A DNA stretch of 53,007 nucleotides, taken from contig NZ_JAHYJB010000011.1 in assembly GCF_019429335.1 (NCBI RefSeq), positions 1 to 53,007 on the forward strand, given 5' to 3'. The notes below the pieces were generated by a model that worked only from the letters and a program-made list of their open reading frames with translations, made no database searches and had not been told where the DNA came from. A program made the translations under genes and the position numbers. The stretch comes from Sulfurimonas sp. GTDB taxonomy: Bacteria; Campylobacterota; Campylobacteria; Campylobacterales; Sulfurimonadaceae. Positions 17,803 to 26,032 of this stretch are shown here, piece after piece. Position 1 is the stretch's first letter. The number at the start of each line of letters is the position of its first letter.

Positions 17803-17835
17803 ATTATATCATTGGTTACACTCATTTGATATAAT
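17803..17835. promoter_or_regulatory. Divergent promoters for the MoxR operon and nhaA
   Basis: Two perfect -10 boxes face away from each other: TATAAT on the minus strand at 17803-17808 and on the plus strand at 17830-17835. The minus box is seven bases before the BRCT-repeat gene start. The plus box is about 27 bases before the nhaA start, which has AAAAGGA as ribosome site. No good -35 boxes are seen, as is usual in this phylum. Confidence 0.6.
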
Positions 17836-17861
17836 GCCCGACAACAAAGAAAAGGATTTTT

Positions 17862-19202
17862 ATGAAAAAATTGTACGCCCCTTGGGAAAAGGTATTTAAA
17901 AAAGTAGCAACTCCTTTTGAAGAGTTTATACACGCACAAACCACTACCGGTCTCATACTTATGATAATGACCGTAGTGGCGTTAGTATTGGCAAACTCCC
18001 CCATAGCAAGTAGCTACGAGCACTTTTTTCATACATATATCAACCTCGAAGTAGGCTCTTGGAAGCTCTCTCAATCCATCCATCACTGGATAAACGACGG
18101 ACTTATGGCCATCTTTTTCTTTATTATCGGACTAGAGATTAAAAGAAATATAACCGTAGGCGAGCTCTCAGATATAAAAGTCGCTATCCTCCCGATAATT
18201 GCGGCAATTGGCGGAATGGTCATACCTGCTCTTATATACCTAAGTATAAACGGAGGCTTAGATAGTGTAAGAGGATGGGGAATACCTATGGCAACCGATA
18301 TCGCTTTTGCCATCAGCGCGCTGGTGCTTCTAGGCAAAAGAGTGCCCACTTCACTAGTTACTTTTTTAGTTGCTTTAGCAATCGTTGATGACCTTGGGGC
18401 AGTCGTTGTTATAGCTCTTTTTTACACAAATGAGATACATATGTTCTGGCTTGTTTTAGCGCTCGGAGCTTTCTTTGGAATGATGGTTCTTAATCGCTTT
18501 GGCATACATGCAGTACTGCCATACTTCATAGTCGGTCTTCTAATGTGGTACTTTATGCTCGAATCTGGAGTACACGCGACAATAGCCGGGGTTATTGCGG
18601 CTATGTCTATTCCATCAAGGCCCAAGTACGTACCTATAACCTTTGCAGAGCATACAAGCAGACTGCTTCATGAGTATGACAGCTACCCAATTGCGACTGA
18701 TCATATGATGCATGAGAAGCAAAAAGCCATTCTTCAAAACATAAAAGATACCATAGATGCAGTAGGAACCCCAGCTTCAAGGCTTGAGCATGGGCTTCAT
18801 CTGCCGGTGAGTTTATTGGTTATTCCTCTCTTTGCTTTGGCAAATGCAGGCATCTCTATAGACTTCTCATCAATAAATCAAAGCATAATGCAGCCTGTAT
18901 CTTTAGGTATTATTTTTGGTCTTATAGGCGGAAAAATAGTTGGTATTGCGGGTCTCTCATGGCTTGCAATAAAGCTCAAAATTGCAACACTTCCGCAGAA
19001 CACGACCATGAGCCAGATATTTGGCGTCTCATTTTTAGGAGGCATAGGTTTTACTATGTCTATTTTCGTAGCTGAACTTGCTTTTTTAGGGAACAGCGAA
19101 CTTATATTTCAAGCAAAAATAGGAATTTTAGCAGCCTCATTGTTTGCCGGTCTTTTTGGATTTGTATGGCTTAGATATATAGCAAGTTCTTCAAACAAAT
19201 AG
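17862..19202 (+). CDS. nhaA: Na+/H+ antiporter NhaA
   Basis: A 446-residue inner-membrane protein with about 12 membrane segments that exchanges sodium for protons. Landmarks are GLMAIFFFIIGLEIKR, the ATDIAFAISALVLLG segment and the transport aspartates in ALAIVDDLGAVVVIALF. It is longer than the E. coli protein (388 residues) because of a hydrophilic loop around residues 250-295, a common variant. It has its own promoter, divergent from the MoxR operon, and is followed nine bases before the ribosome site of the cytochrome gene. Confidence 0.96.
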   Translation: MKKLYAPWEKVFKKVATPFEEFIHAQTTTGLILMIMTVVALVLANSPIASSYEHFFHTYINLEVGSWKLSQSIHHWINDGLMAIFFFIIGLEIKRNITVGELSDIKVAILPIIAAIGGMVIPALIYLSINGGLDSVRGWGIPMATDIAFAISALVLLGKRVPTSLVTFLVALAIVDDLGAVVVIALFYTNEIHMFWLVLALGAFFGMMVLNRFGIHAVLPYFIVGLLMWYFMLESGVHATIAGVIAAMSIPSRPKYVPITFAEHTSRLLHEYDSYPIATDHMMHEKQKAILQNIKDTIDAVGTPASRLEHGLHLPVSLLVIPLFALANAGISIDFSSINQSIMQPVSLGIIFGLIGGKIVGIAGLSWLAIKLKIATLPQNTTMSQIFGVSFLGGIGFTMSIFVAELAFLGNSELIFQAKIGILAASLFAGLFGFVWLRYIASSSNK

Positions 19203-19238
19203 TGTTATAATTTGACCCTCATTCAAAAAGGATACATT

Positions 19239-20348
19239 ATGAAAAAATTATTTCTGTTTTTATCTCTAACTATCATTCTCTTCGCAAACGACGGCGTTCA
19301 TGAGTTTGCTTCAAGTCAAGAGTGTCAAGCGTGCCACCCTAAAATCTATAAAGAGTATTACGGTTCTATGCATGCAAATGCGACACCCGACAAAGACCCG
19401 GTCCACAAAGCCGTGTGGGATAAACATCCGCATAATACGAAACTCTCTCAGTACTCTTGCGGCAAATGCCACTCTCCTGCTGCGGATAACTTAGACAAGA
19501 TGCTTACAAAAGGTGCAAAGGCTATGCCCGACCCGGCAAATGCAACTCATCAAGAAGCCATCAGCTGTGCATACTGCCACCGCATAGAGGGCATAGAAAA
19601 ACATAAACAGAGCAACACGAACATTATCTCAAAAGAGAAAGGGAGCTACTACGGCTCAACAAGAAGTTCACTTGATTCTCCATATCATAAAATCATAACC
19701 GATGAGAACGAGAACTTTAAAAATGGAAATGTCTGTGTCGGATGTCATTCGCATAACCTCAACAAAGCAGGACTAAATCTCTGTTCAACAAACGTAAATG
19801 ATGAGATGAGCCAGTCAAACTGCGTAAGCTGTCATATGCCAAAAGTAGATGGAAGCTTTTCCTCCATCATAGAGACAAAAACACACTCTTTCCACGGTTT
19901 TGCAGGAGCACACTACAACTCTGACATGTTAAGCAAATATGTGAATATATCGATTCTTAGAAATATAGACCATTTTATAGTAAATGTCGACAACAGAAGC
20001 TCACATGCGCTTTTACTTCATCCTATGCGTGTGGCTGTTTTAAAGATAAACGTGCTGAGAGAGGGCAAAACCATAGAGCTTGAAAAAGAGGTTTTTGTAA
20101 GAGTGATAGGAAAAGACGGCAAACCTGCAATGCCGTGGGCAGCGGATACTACGCTTAAAGACACCATGATTCAAGCAAATGAAAAAAGAGAGGTAAAACG
20201 CGAGTTTAAACTTCAAAAAGGCGACAAGGTAAATGTAGTTTTAGGCTGGTTCTTGGTAAATCCAAAAGCTCTTAAATCTTTAGGACTTGAGAATGAAGAA
20301 GCAGCAAAAGAGTTTAAAATCTTTAAAAAGGAGAGCTTCACTTTTTAA
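19239..20348 (+). CDS. Periplasmic five-haem c-type cytochrome
   Basis: A 369-residue exported protein with a signal peptide (residues 1-16) and five CxxCH haem sites: CQACH, CGKCH, CAYCH, CVGCH and CVSCH, all in the first 210 residues. The arrangement resembles the cytochrome c554/c' family of electron carriers. The C-terminal 150 residues have no haem motif and look beta-rich. I choose the ATG at 19239 after AAGGA; an in-frame TTG nine codons upstream lacks a ribosome site. Redox partners are unknown. The 3' end overlaps the convergent epimerase gene by 11 bases. Confidence 0.88.
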   Translation: MKKLFLFLSLTIILFANDGVHEFASSQECQACHPKIYKEYYGSMHANATPDKDPVHKAVWDKHPHNTKLSQYSCGKCHSPAADNLDKMLTKGAKAMPDPANATHQEAISCAYCHRIEGIEKHKQSNTNIISKEKGSYYGSTRSSLDSPYHKIITDENENFKNGNVCVGCHSHNLNKAGLNLCSTNVNDEMSQSNCVSCHMPKVDGSFSSIIETKTHSFHGFAGAHYNSDMLSKYVNISILRNIDHFIVNVDNRSSHALLLHPMRVAVLKINVLREGKTIELEKEVFVRVIGKDGKPAMPWAADTTLKDTMIQANEKREVKREFKLQKGDKVNVVLGWFLVNPKALKSLGLENEEAAKEFKIFKKESFTF

Positions 20349-21375
20349 ATGAAATCTCGCAGCCGTTAAAGAGAAAGTCCAACTCGCTTGATGGCTCTTT
20401 GTAAAGCAAAGGGCTGTCCAAATCGACATACTTCACAACATCACGATAGGCAAACGCCAGATACAAGGCAATGTTTATGGAGTAAGGTCCCTCAAGCATA
20501 GAGCCGAGCATACATGCAATGTTTTTCTCTCTTGCATACTCCAAAATCTCCACGGCTTTTGTAACCCCGCCGCACTTCATAAGCTTTATATTTATCATGT
20601 CGGCACTCTTTGACTCCATGACCTTTTTGACATCTTCAAGAGTGAAAACCGCTTCATCTGCCAAGATGGGAATGTGTGAGAGCTCTGTTATTTTTTTTAG
20701 ACTCTCCAAGTCAGAAGCGACAACGGGCTGCTCTATAAGTTCTATTTTTGCATCAAACATATTGCTTATAAAAAAGTGCGAATCCTCAAAACTCCATGCC
20801 TGATTTGCATCGACTAAAACCTCAGCTTGCGGCAGAAAGTTTGCGATTTTTCTTATAACATCCACCGCATGTAAAATATCGCTGCCGACTTTTACTTTGA
20901 GTATTGATATGTCAGCGTCATACGCCTTTTTCGCGTCCTCTAGCATAACATCCGCAGAGTTGAGGCTGATAGTCACATCCGTTTTTATAGGCGTAAAATC
21001 CTCTATGCAAAAATGCTCCGCCAGAGCGCGGTTTTTTTGTTTGACATGTAGAGATATAAATGCCATATCAAGTGCCGCTTTGGCACTTGAGCCGATGCTA
21101 CATGTTGAGTGCAAAATCTCTAAAGCCTCTTTACATGTAAGGTGCAAAAACTGCTCTCTTACGCTCTCAACGGAGTTTAAAATTATCTCTATATCTTCAC
21201 CCGTAATAGCCTTTGTAGCGGGCGCTTCACCGATGCCTACGTGTCCGTTTTCATCTTCTACATGTACTCTTATAAGCTCTACCTCCGAAGTCTCCCGCAA
21301 GGCAGTTTTGAATGGAGTTTTTAGTTCTATCTGTTTTACTTGGGTTGTGATTTTTAATACTTTCAAATCTTGCAT
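20338..21375 (-). CDS. Dipeptide epimerase (enolase superfamily)
   Basis: A 345-residue enzyme of the muconate-lactonising subgroup. The acid-base lysine pair is in ILKVKVG, followed by metal ligands in LVDANQAW, IEQPV and LADEAVF, and the second lysine in NIKLMKCGG. This set fits L-Ala-D/L-Glu epimerases, which recycle murein peptides; substrate specificity cannot be fixed from the sequence. The ATG follows AGAGGT. Upstream lie only gene remnants. Confidence 0.85.
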   Translation of the reverse strand: MQDLKVLKITTQVKQIELKTPFKTALRETSEVELIRVHVEDENGHVGIGEAPATKAITGEDIEIILNSVESVREQFLHLTCKEALEILHSTCSIGSSAKAALDMAFISLHVKQKNRALAEHFCIEDFTPIKTDVTISLNSADVMLEDAKKAYDADISILKVKVGSDILHAVDVIRKIANFLPQAEVLVDANQAWSFEDSHFFISNMFDAKIELIEQPVVASDLESLKKITELSHIPILADEAVFTLEDVKKVMESKSADMINIKLMKCGGVTKAVEILEYAREKNIACMLGSMLEGPYSINIALYLAFAYRDVVKYVDLDSPLLYKEPSSELDFLFNGCEISFKK

Positions 21376-21395
21376 TTTTTACCTCTTTAAAATAA

Positions 21396-21572
21396 TCACT
21401 CTCCATATCCATACCAAAAAAACACCCTTACAACTATAAGATTTGTTTTGATAAAGCTTTTGTCATTTTGCATAGTTTTTTCCCAGACTACTTTTACTTC
21501 CCTTTTGCTAAAGAGTTCCAAACAAAGCTTTATGTCATCAAAATCTGCATATTTAAGAGCGTATTCTATCAC
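21396..21572 (-). pseudogene. Remnant of a small gene
   Basis: A GTG-started frame after AAGGAG encodes 58 residues (IEYALKYADFDDIKLCLELF...). Near its end, at a run of seven T on the minus strand, the frame appears to shift: the neighbouring frame continues as GMDMESDYFKEVKNARFE and runs into the start of the epimerase gene. Just upstream (about 21585-21658) another frame encodes the end of a second small protein (ELDEHELNNIEKLYNAKAK). The pair looks like a decayed two-gene module, perhaps of toxin-antitoxin size. I do not recognise the families. Confidence 0.5.
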
Positions 21573-21659
21573 TAAACTACTCCTTACTTAATCATATGTA
21601 ATCTCTTTGCTTTTGCATTGTAGAGTTTCTCTATGTTGTTTAACTCATGTTCGTCTAGC

Positions 21660-21977
21660 TCACATACCAAGACTTAAATCTTCCCTGCAAAGAGGACCGA
21701 CTCGTTTGTATTTACGGTTAAAATACATGCCATATCGTGAGTTGATTTTTTGTAATGAGAGTGAAAGATTTTGATTGGCGATTTTCATCAGCAAATGATA
21801 ATGGTTGTTCATAAGAGGTAAATGAAAATATCTCAAATCCATACTCTTCACTTACCTCTTGTACGATTTCAGGAAATTTTTTAAAGTCATCATCTTCATA
21901 AAAAACAGTGTACTTAGCAATACCACGATTAACAATATGGTAAAAACCGTTTGCTCTATTCTTTGGGGTCTTGGCAT
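21660..21977 (-). pseudogene. Decayed RAYT-type (IS200-like) transposase
   Basis: A plausible ATG at 21977 starts MPRPQRIE. After a frameshift the next frame reads GFYHIVNRGIAKYTVFYEDD. After another it reads LMNNHYHLLMKIANQNLSLS and RYGMYFNRKYKRVGPL. These are consecutive parts of the REP-associated tyrosine transposase family (Y1 type): the HVNRG-like start, the HYHLL histidine pair and the FNRKYKRVG block. At least two frameshifts are present and the C-terminal third is missing, so it is inactive. It is bordered by an element-end repeat at 21991-22051. Confidence 0.85.
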
Positions 21978-21990
21978 GATTTAACTTACT

Positions 21991-22051
21991 TACTTTTTAC
22001 CCGATTGCAGCGTAACATAGTTTTAGTAAAAAGTAAAACTCTGACCCGCTT
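21991..22051 (+). repeat. Element end: hairpin plus conserved motif, copy A
   Basis: TACTTTTTAC (21991-22000) is the inverted repeat of GTAAAAAGTA (22026-22035). This runs into a 22-base motif ending CTCTGACCCGCTT (22030-22051) that recurs inverted at 23154-23175 and, with one change, at 52696-52717. It lies just upstream of the dead RAYT gene, the place expected for a structured recognition end of a Y1-type element. Confidence 0.7.
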
Positions 22052-22063
22052 TGTAAGGCAATA

Positions 22064-22546
22064 TTAAAAATAGTTACCTCGTTGAAAGGTTGTTATACAA
22101 CCACCGTTTAGTGGCTTCAACAACATTATAACCCCACCTTTGTTTTGCGTCCAAACATAATCAGCTGTCTCTGCTACAAATTCAAAAGCCTTCATCTCAC
22201 TAGCATACGCAGTACATGATTTAGTAGATGTAATGACTGACGTTTTAGTCATAAAACACTTGCCAGCATGTGTTCTAAGTTCTACTTCTAGAAAAACAGA
22301 ATCACCCTTACTTCCATAAGTTGCGGTAAGCTTTAGAGAATCATTCTTGGTATCATCAAACAATTGAGTATTGACACGTATATCATCACCACCAGCATTT
22401 TCAAAAGCTGACGTGATTGCTGCATCACATCCCATAAATCCCCTATCGTGCGCCTGCTTTAATGCAAACTGAATAAACTTTGAATCACCAGCATTACATG
22501 TCATTGCTGCTATCAATAAGGAAATTCCAAGTACAATTTTTTTCAT
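22064..22546 (-). CDS. Hypothetical exported protein
   Basis: A 160-residue protein with a signal peptide (residues 1-19, ending CNA-GD). The mature part has five cysteines, so disulfides in the periplasm are likely. I do not recognise a family. The ATG at 22546 has AAGGA upstream and precedes the hydrophobic core; a longer frame upstream would bury the signal peptide and is rejected. It lies 46 bp after the BamE-like lipoprotein gene in the same direction, and both genes together are bracketed by inverted copies of the element-end motif. Confidence 0.7.
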   Translation of the reverse strand: MKKIVLGISLLIAAMTCNAGDSKFIQFALKQAHDRGFMGCDAAITSAFENAGGDDIRVNTQLFDDTKNDSLKLTATYGSKGDSVFLEVELRTHAGKCFMTKTSVITSTKSCTAYASEMKAFEFVAETADYVWTQNKGGVIMLLKPLNGGCITTFQRGNYF

Positions 22547-22592
22547 ATTTTTTCCTTTTTTATATAACCCGATTTGTATCGAGCATATATAT

Positions 22593-22991
22593 TTACTGGA
22601 ATAATCCACCTTTAGTTTCACCTTTTGCGTCAGATGTGATAAAGTTTTTTACAACACCATTTTCTTCAAAAACTATAACTAATGATTTGGTAGTATCATT
22701 TGTGCCTGCAACAAACCAATTTGCAACTGGAACATAACTTACAAGTTTCAAGTCTTTTCTAGTGTGAGCATATGTCCATTTTTCTAAAGAATTATTGTCG
22801 AAATCCGTTCTGTCTGGATCACCTAAAAGTGCTTTTATGTCTTGTTTTGTAGATTTGCCTTTTACAATTTTTGTATCAAGCTCACTCTTTTCCATTGTGC
22901 CTAAGTTCTCATTGCCTGTCTTTACAGCACATCCACTACTTAAAACTAAAGTTGCAACTAGCATCGATGATGCAGTTATTTTTTTTAGCAT
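22593..22991 (-). CDS. BamE/SmpA-like lipoprotein
   Basis: A 132-residue protein with a lipoprotein signal (LVLSSGC, cysteine near residue 21). The mature part (KIVKGKSTKQDIKALLGDPD followed by a strand rich in W and Y) is the pattern of the BamE/SmpA/OmlA fold. True BamE helps outer-membrane protein assembly; several unrelated lipoproteins share the fold, and the accessory location here argues against this being the core BamE. It is probably co-transcribed with the exported protein downstream. Confidence 0.7.
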   Translation of the reverse strand: MLKKITASSMLVATLVLSSGCAVKTGNENLGTMEKSELDTKIVKGKSTKQDIKALLGDPDRTDFDNNSLEKWTYAHTRKDLKLVSYVPVANWFVAGTNDTTKSLVIVFEENGVVKNFITSDAKGETKGGLFQ

Positions 22992-23119
22992 TTTATTACT
23001 CCAATTTGAATTTAATTCATAAAAAATATGAATTAAATATTATACAAAAAAATACTATAATGGCCTGAAAAATCAAGACAATTTTTTAGCCTAATTAATT
23101 TCCACCTCTGCTTGTTACT

Positions 23120-23242
23120 TTACCCTACATTTTTAATAAATTCTAGATAATTCAAGCGGGTCAGAGTTTTACTTTCAAAATCCAAAGAAACACTTTTATC
23201 TTCCGTAATAACTCTGCACTTCAAATCACTCAAATCAACCAC
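23120..23242 (-). CDS. Short frame after RhuM, possibly truncated gene
   Basis: A GTG directly after the RhuM stop (TGAGTG) opens a 40-codon frame (VVDLSDLKCRVITEDKSVSLD...) that reads through element-end copy B and stops soon after. The part before copy B looks protein-like, while the part after it is arbitrary. It is best read as a third operon gene cut short when the element end joined here. Function unknown. Confidence 0.35.
   Translation of the reverse strand: MVDLSDLKCRVITEDKSVSLDFESKTLTRLNYLEFIKNVG
23154..23175 (-). repeat. Element-end motif, copy B (inverted)
   Basis: Identical over 22 bases to copy A (22030-22051) but on the opposite strand. Copies A and B thus bracket about 1.1 kb that encodes the exported protein and the BamE-like lipoprotein. 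Confidence 0.7.
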
Positions 23243-24259
23243 TCATTTGAGCCTCTTTATATCATCTTCAAGCTCTTTGAGGCTCTCTGACTTTTGATTT
23301 CCTTTTTTGGCTATTTTATATTTTTCATATTCTTGATTTGATTTTTTAAGAGCAATTTGATGGCTGATTTTCCCTGCATGAGTAAGTAGTTCTCTACCAT
23401 TTAGCGAGATGATAACATCAAGTCGTTCACACCACTCTTTCATAGTCATCGGCTTTTGTTGCATTGCCATCGTTTCGGCAAATGCCAAATATTGTTCTAC
23501 TAAAAGCCCAAGGAGTTTTATCTCCTCTTCTTTTAAATAATTTTTAGCAATGCTGACATCTTTTTTTGTGATGCTTTTGCCTTCTTTATCAAACGACTGC
23601 ATTCCAAGAAGCGGTAAACTCATATCAATTCTATTGTGTACAAGTTCTGCTGCTGTTTGCTCGGATACTGCCCAAAGAAGTTTGTTTTGGATGATTTTAA
23701 AAAACTCTATCGTTTTTTCATCTTTTGGATTGTAGTCTATGCTTGTCATATAAATATCTTTGATTTTTTGATAAAAAAACCTCTCAGATAATCGTATTTC
23801 TCTTAGTCGTTTTTGGAGTTCATCAAAATAGTTCATATTTGAACCGCTTTTAAACCTCTCATCATTAAGCACAAAACCTTTTGTGATGTACTCATTTAAC
23901 TTCCCAGTTGCCCAAATCCTAAACTTTGTACCTTGAGCAGATTTAACACGAAACCCAACAGCGATAATCATATCAAGATTGTAGTATTCAACATCTCTTG
24001 AAACTTCTCTATTTCCTTCAATTTGAACTCTTCGGAAATTCCGAACAGTTGAACTTGGAGCTAGTTCTTCTTCATCGAAAATATTTTTTATATGTTCACT
24101 TATAGTTGATTTTACTTTACCAAAAAGTTCACAAATTTGAGCTTGAGATAACCAAATAGAGTTATCTTCAAACCGCACATCTACTTTTATATCACCGTTT
24201 TCATTTTGATAAATAAGCATTTGGCTCATTTTATGACTCTCTACCGCTACTAGCATCAT
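23243..24259 (-). CDS. RhuM family protein 1
   Basis: A 338-residue protein of the RhuM family, named after a gene of Salmonella pathogenicity island 3. The N-terminal winged-helix-like region (SIWLSQAQICELFGKVKSTISEHI, about 34-57) is followed by the hallmark DMIIAVGFRVKSAQGTKFR and ATGKLNEYITKGF. The C-terminal half is helical and charged. The biochemical function of RhuM is not established; it recurs on mobile islands and near defence genes. The start overlaps the toxin gene stop (ATGA), placing it in the antitoxin-toxin operon. A start at the second methionine is equally possible. Confidence 0.88.
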   Translation of the reverse strand: MMLVAVESHKMSQMLIYQNENGDIKVDVRFEDNSIWLSQAQICELFGKVKSTISEHIKNIFDEEELAPSSTVRNFRRVQIEGNREVSRDVEYYNLDMIIAVGFRVKSAQGTKFRIWATGKLNEYITKGFVLNDERFKSGSNMNYFDELQKRLREIRLSERFFYQKIKDIYMTSIDYNPKDEKTIEFFKIIQNKLLWAVSEQTAAELVHNRIDMSLPLLGMQSFDKEGKSITKKDVSIAKNYLKEEEIKLLGLLVEQYLAFAETMAMQQKPMTMKEWCERLDVIISLNGRELLTHAGKISHQIALKKSNQEYEKYKIAKKGNQKSESLKELEDDIKRLK

Positions 24260-24600
24260 ACCATCCCCAACACAATTTTCATTTGCTTATCGACTTGCTC
24301 CATCTCATCATCACTTAATACGGTAAGTTTTTCGTTTATGATTCTTTGATTGTCTATCGTTCTTATTTGGTCGCAGAGTATTTCGTTAGAAGAGTCAAGT
24401 TTGTCTCTTTTTGTTACTCTAAATCTTAGAGGGTAGCTCTCATCTATGAGGTGTGTAGATAGAGGTAAAACAGTAGTTGTAGGATGTGCTATCTCGTTTA
24501 ACATATCTGTTTGGTAGATAAGAATCGGGCGGAGTTTACCGACTTCATTGCCTTTTTTGGGGTTGAGATTCGCTAAGTAGATTTCGCCTTTTTTAAACAT
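24256..24600 (-). CDS. MazF/PemK-type toxin
   Basis: A 114-residue PemK/MazF-fold endoribonuclease. It begins MFKKGEIYLANLNPKKGNE and has the family segments KLRPILIYQTD (arginine-proline), a TTTVLPLS strand and the C-terminal CDQIRTIDNQRI, where the arginine after the DQI motif is typical of the active site. Such toxins cut mRNA when the antitoxin is degraded. I start at 24600, inside the antitoxin stop codon region (8-base overlap); the earlier in-frame codons belong to the antitoxin gene. Confidence 0.88.
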   Translation of the reverse strand: MFKKGEIYLANLNPKKGNEVGKLRPILIYQTDMLNEIAHPTTTVLPLSTHLIDESYPLRFRVTKRDKLDSSNEILCDQIRTIDNQRIINEKLTVLSDDEMEQVDKQMKIVLGMV

Positions 24601-24835
24601 TGCCAAGCCCGTCACTCAATGTACCTTCAAACTCATTTGCTGCTTTTTTGGACTCTTTTCTCACCTTTAAAGATGCCTTTTTTATCTGTTGTTTTAGCTT
24701 CTCTTTTTCTAAAGTTTCTTTGTAGTTTATAACTGCGTTTCTGATAAGCTCACTTCTTGAAGTGCCGAATGTCGTTGCCATTTCATTTAGCATCGTAAAA
24801 AAATTATCATCTGCTTTAAGTGTTATCGTATGCAT
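24593..24835 (-). CDS. Ribbon-helix-helix antitoxin
   Basis: An 80-residue protein. The first 50 residues (HTITLKADDNFFTMLNEMA..FGTSRSELIRNAV) fit a CopG/ribbon-helix-helix DNA-binding domain; the lysine-rich tail would wrap around and neutralise the toxin. It is the first gene of the operon with the MazF-type toxin and RhuM and probably represses its own promoter in the 55-bp gap before 24890. Confidence 0.82.
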   Translation of the reverse strand: MHTITLKADDNFFTMLNEMATTFGTSRSELIRNAVINYKETLEKEKLKQQIKKASLKVRKESKKAANEFEGTLSDGLGNV

Positions 24836-24889
24836 AAATACTCCTTTTAAGTATTATATAAATATTACTCTTTGTATTACCTTTAAGCC

Positions 24890-26032
24890 TTAACCAGCAA
24901 TCCAAACCAAAATATTACCCACCGCCAAACCTCCGAAAGTTCCTATCAGATACCCCATAATCGCCATCAAAACTCCGACTCCGACAAGAGATTTGTTATA
25001 CGCCGCAGCAAGAATAGAGGCAGATGCTACTCCGCCGATGTTTGAGAGTGAAGCGATGGCAATGCTGAAGAGGTCAAGTCTGAATATCTTGGCACCAGCG
25101 ACCATGATAAGCGCATGAATAACTAAGATACAAAATCCTGCAAGAACATAAACTCCGACATTGCTGAAGTTCTCAAACAGCGCCTTTGAGCCTATAAGCG
25201 CTACTAGGATATAGAGCATAGATGTTGCCACTTCGCTTGAGCCGCTTATCTGTTTTAGCCTTGTAAACGAGCCTGCAACGCCGAGTATAGTCGCCAAAAT
25301 AACCGTTGTCGTAGTGTAGTTTAGAACGACAAATCCGATTGAGGCTATAAGATTTACCGTGAACGCGACGAGTATTGCCAAAAGTATCAAAAGCCAGTAT
25401 CTCTTTGCTCCGATGGTACATGCGCACCCTATTTCACTCAGTTTTACCATCTGTTCATGTGAAGAAGTAAAGCTATTGAACCTGTAGGCAAACGGGACTA
25501 AAAAAAGCAAAAACATTATCCAAAGAGTATAGTTTACACTGTCAACTATCAGCGCGTACCCAAAAGCCTCTTGTGAAACATTCAGTGCCGAACCCACCGC
25601 TATCATGTTTGCAACGCCGCCCATCCAGCTGCCGCTCAATGCTCCAAAAGCTGATGCCATTTCGGTGCCGAAATTAAAAACCGCAGATACGGCAATAAAG
25701 CCCAAAGAGAGGGAAAAAAGCGCTAAAAAATATGAGATGAGAAGTGATCTTCCAAGCTTTGCGAAGTGTCTAAAATCAATCTGCAGCAGAATCAAAAAAA
25801 GCATGGCGGGAAGCAGGTTCTTTTTTGCGTTTGAGTATATGTCATCTATTTCTTCATTCTGCTCAAATACGCCAAATGAAGCTAAAATCATACTCACTAT
25901 ATATATCATCACGACGGCAGGAATAAACTTGAAGATTTTAAATCTGGTTTTTTGCTCTGCGAGAGTTATCAACGCGACTAAAAGTGCGAGTAACGAGATG
26001 TAGATAAGAGGAGAACTAATCATTTGTCTCAT
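24890..26032 (-). CDS. DUF819 family membrane protein
   Basis: A 380-residue integral membrane protein with about 11 hydrophobic segments, belonging to the DUF819 (YjcL-like) family of predicted transporters. Typical parts are the LSGSWMGGVANMIAV segment near residue 140 and LSNIGGVASASILAAAYN near residue 330. The substrate is unknown. It begins inside the 3' end of the amidase gene (17-base overlap), so the two are co-transcribed. Confidence 0.85.
   Translation of the reverse strand: MRQMISSPLIYISLLALLVALITLAEQKTRFKIFKFIPAVVMIYIVSMILASFGVFEQNEEIDDIYSNAKKNLLPAMLFLILLQIDFRHFAKLGRSLLISYFLALFSLSLGFIAVSAVFNFGTEMASAFGALSGSWMGGVANMIAVGSALNVSQEAFGYALIVDSVNYTLWIMFLLFLVPFAYRFNSFTSSHEQMVKLSEIGCACTIGAKRYWLLILLAILVAFTVNLIASIGFVVLNYTTTTVILATILGVAGSFTRLKQISGSSEVATSMLYILVALIGSKALFENFSNVGVYVLAGFCILVIHALIMVAGAKIFRLDLFSIAIASLSNIGGVASASILAAAYNKSLVGVGVLMAIMGYLIGTFGGLAVGNILVWIAG

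Noticed and set aside
19212-19238. Upstream TTG start for the cytochrome
   Set aside because: It would place nine polar residues before the signal peptide and lacks a ribosome site; the ATG at 19239 has AAGGA.
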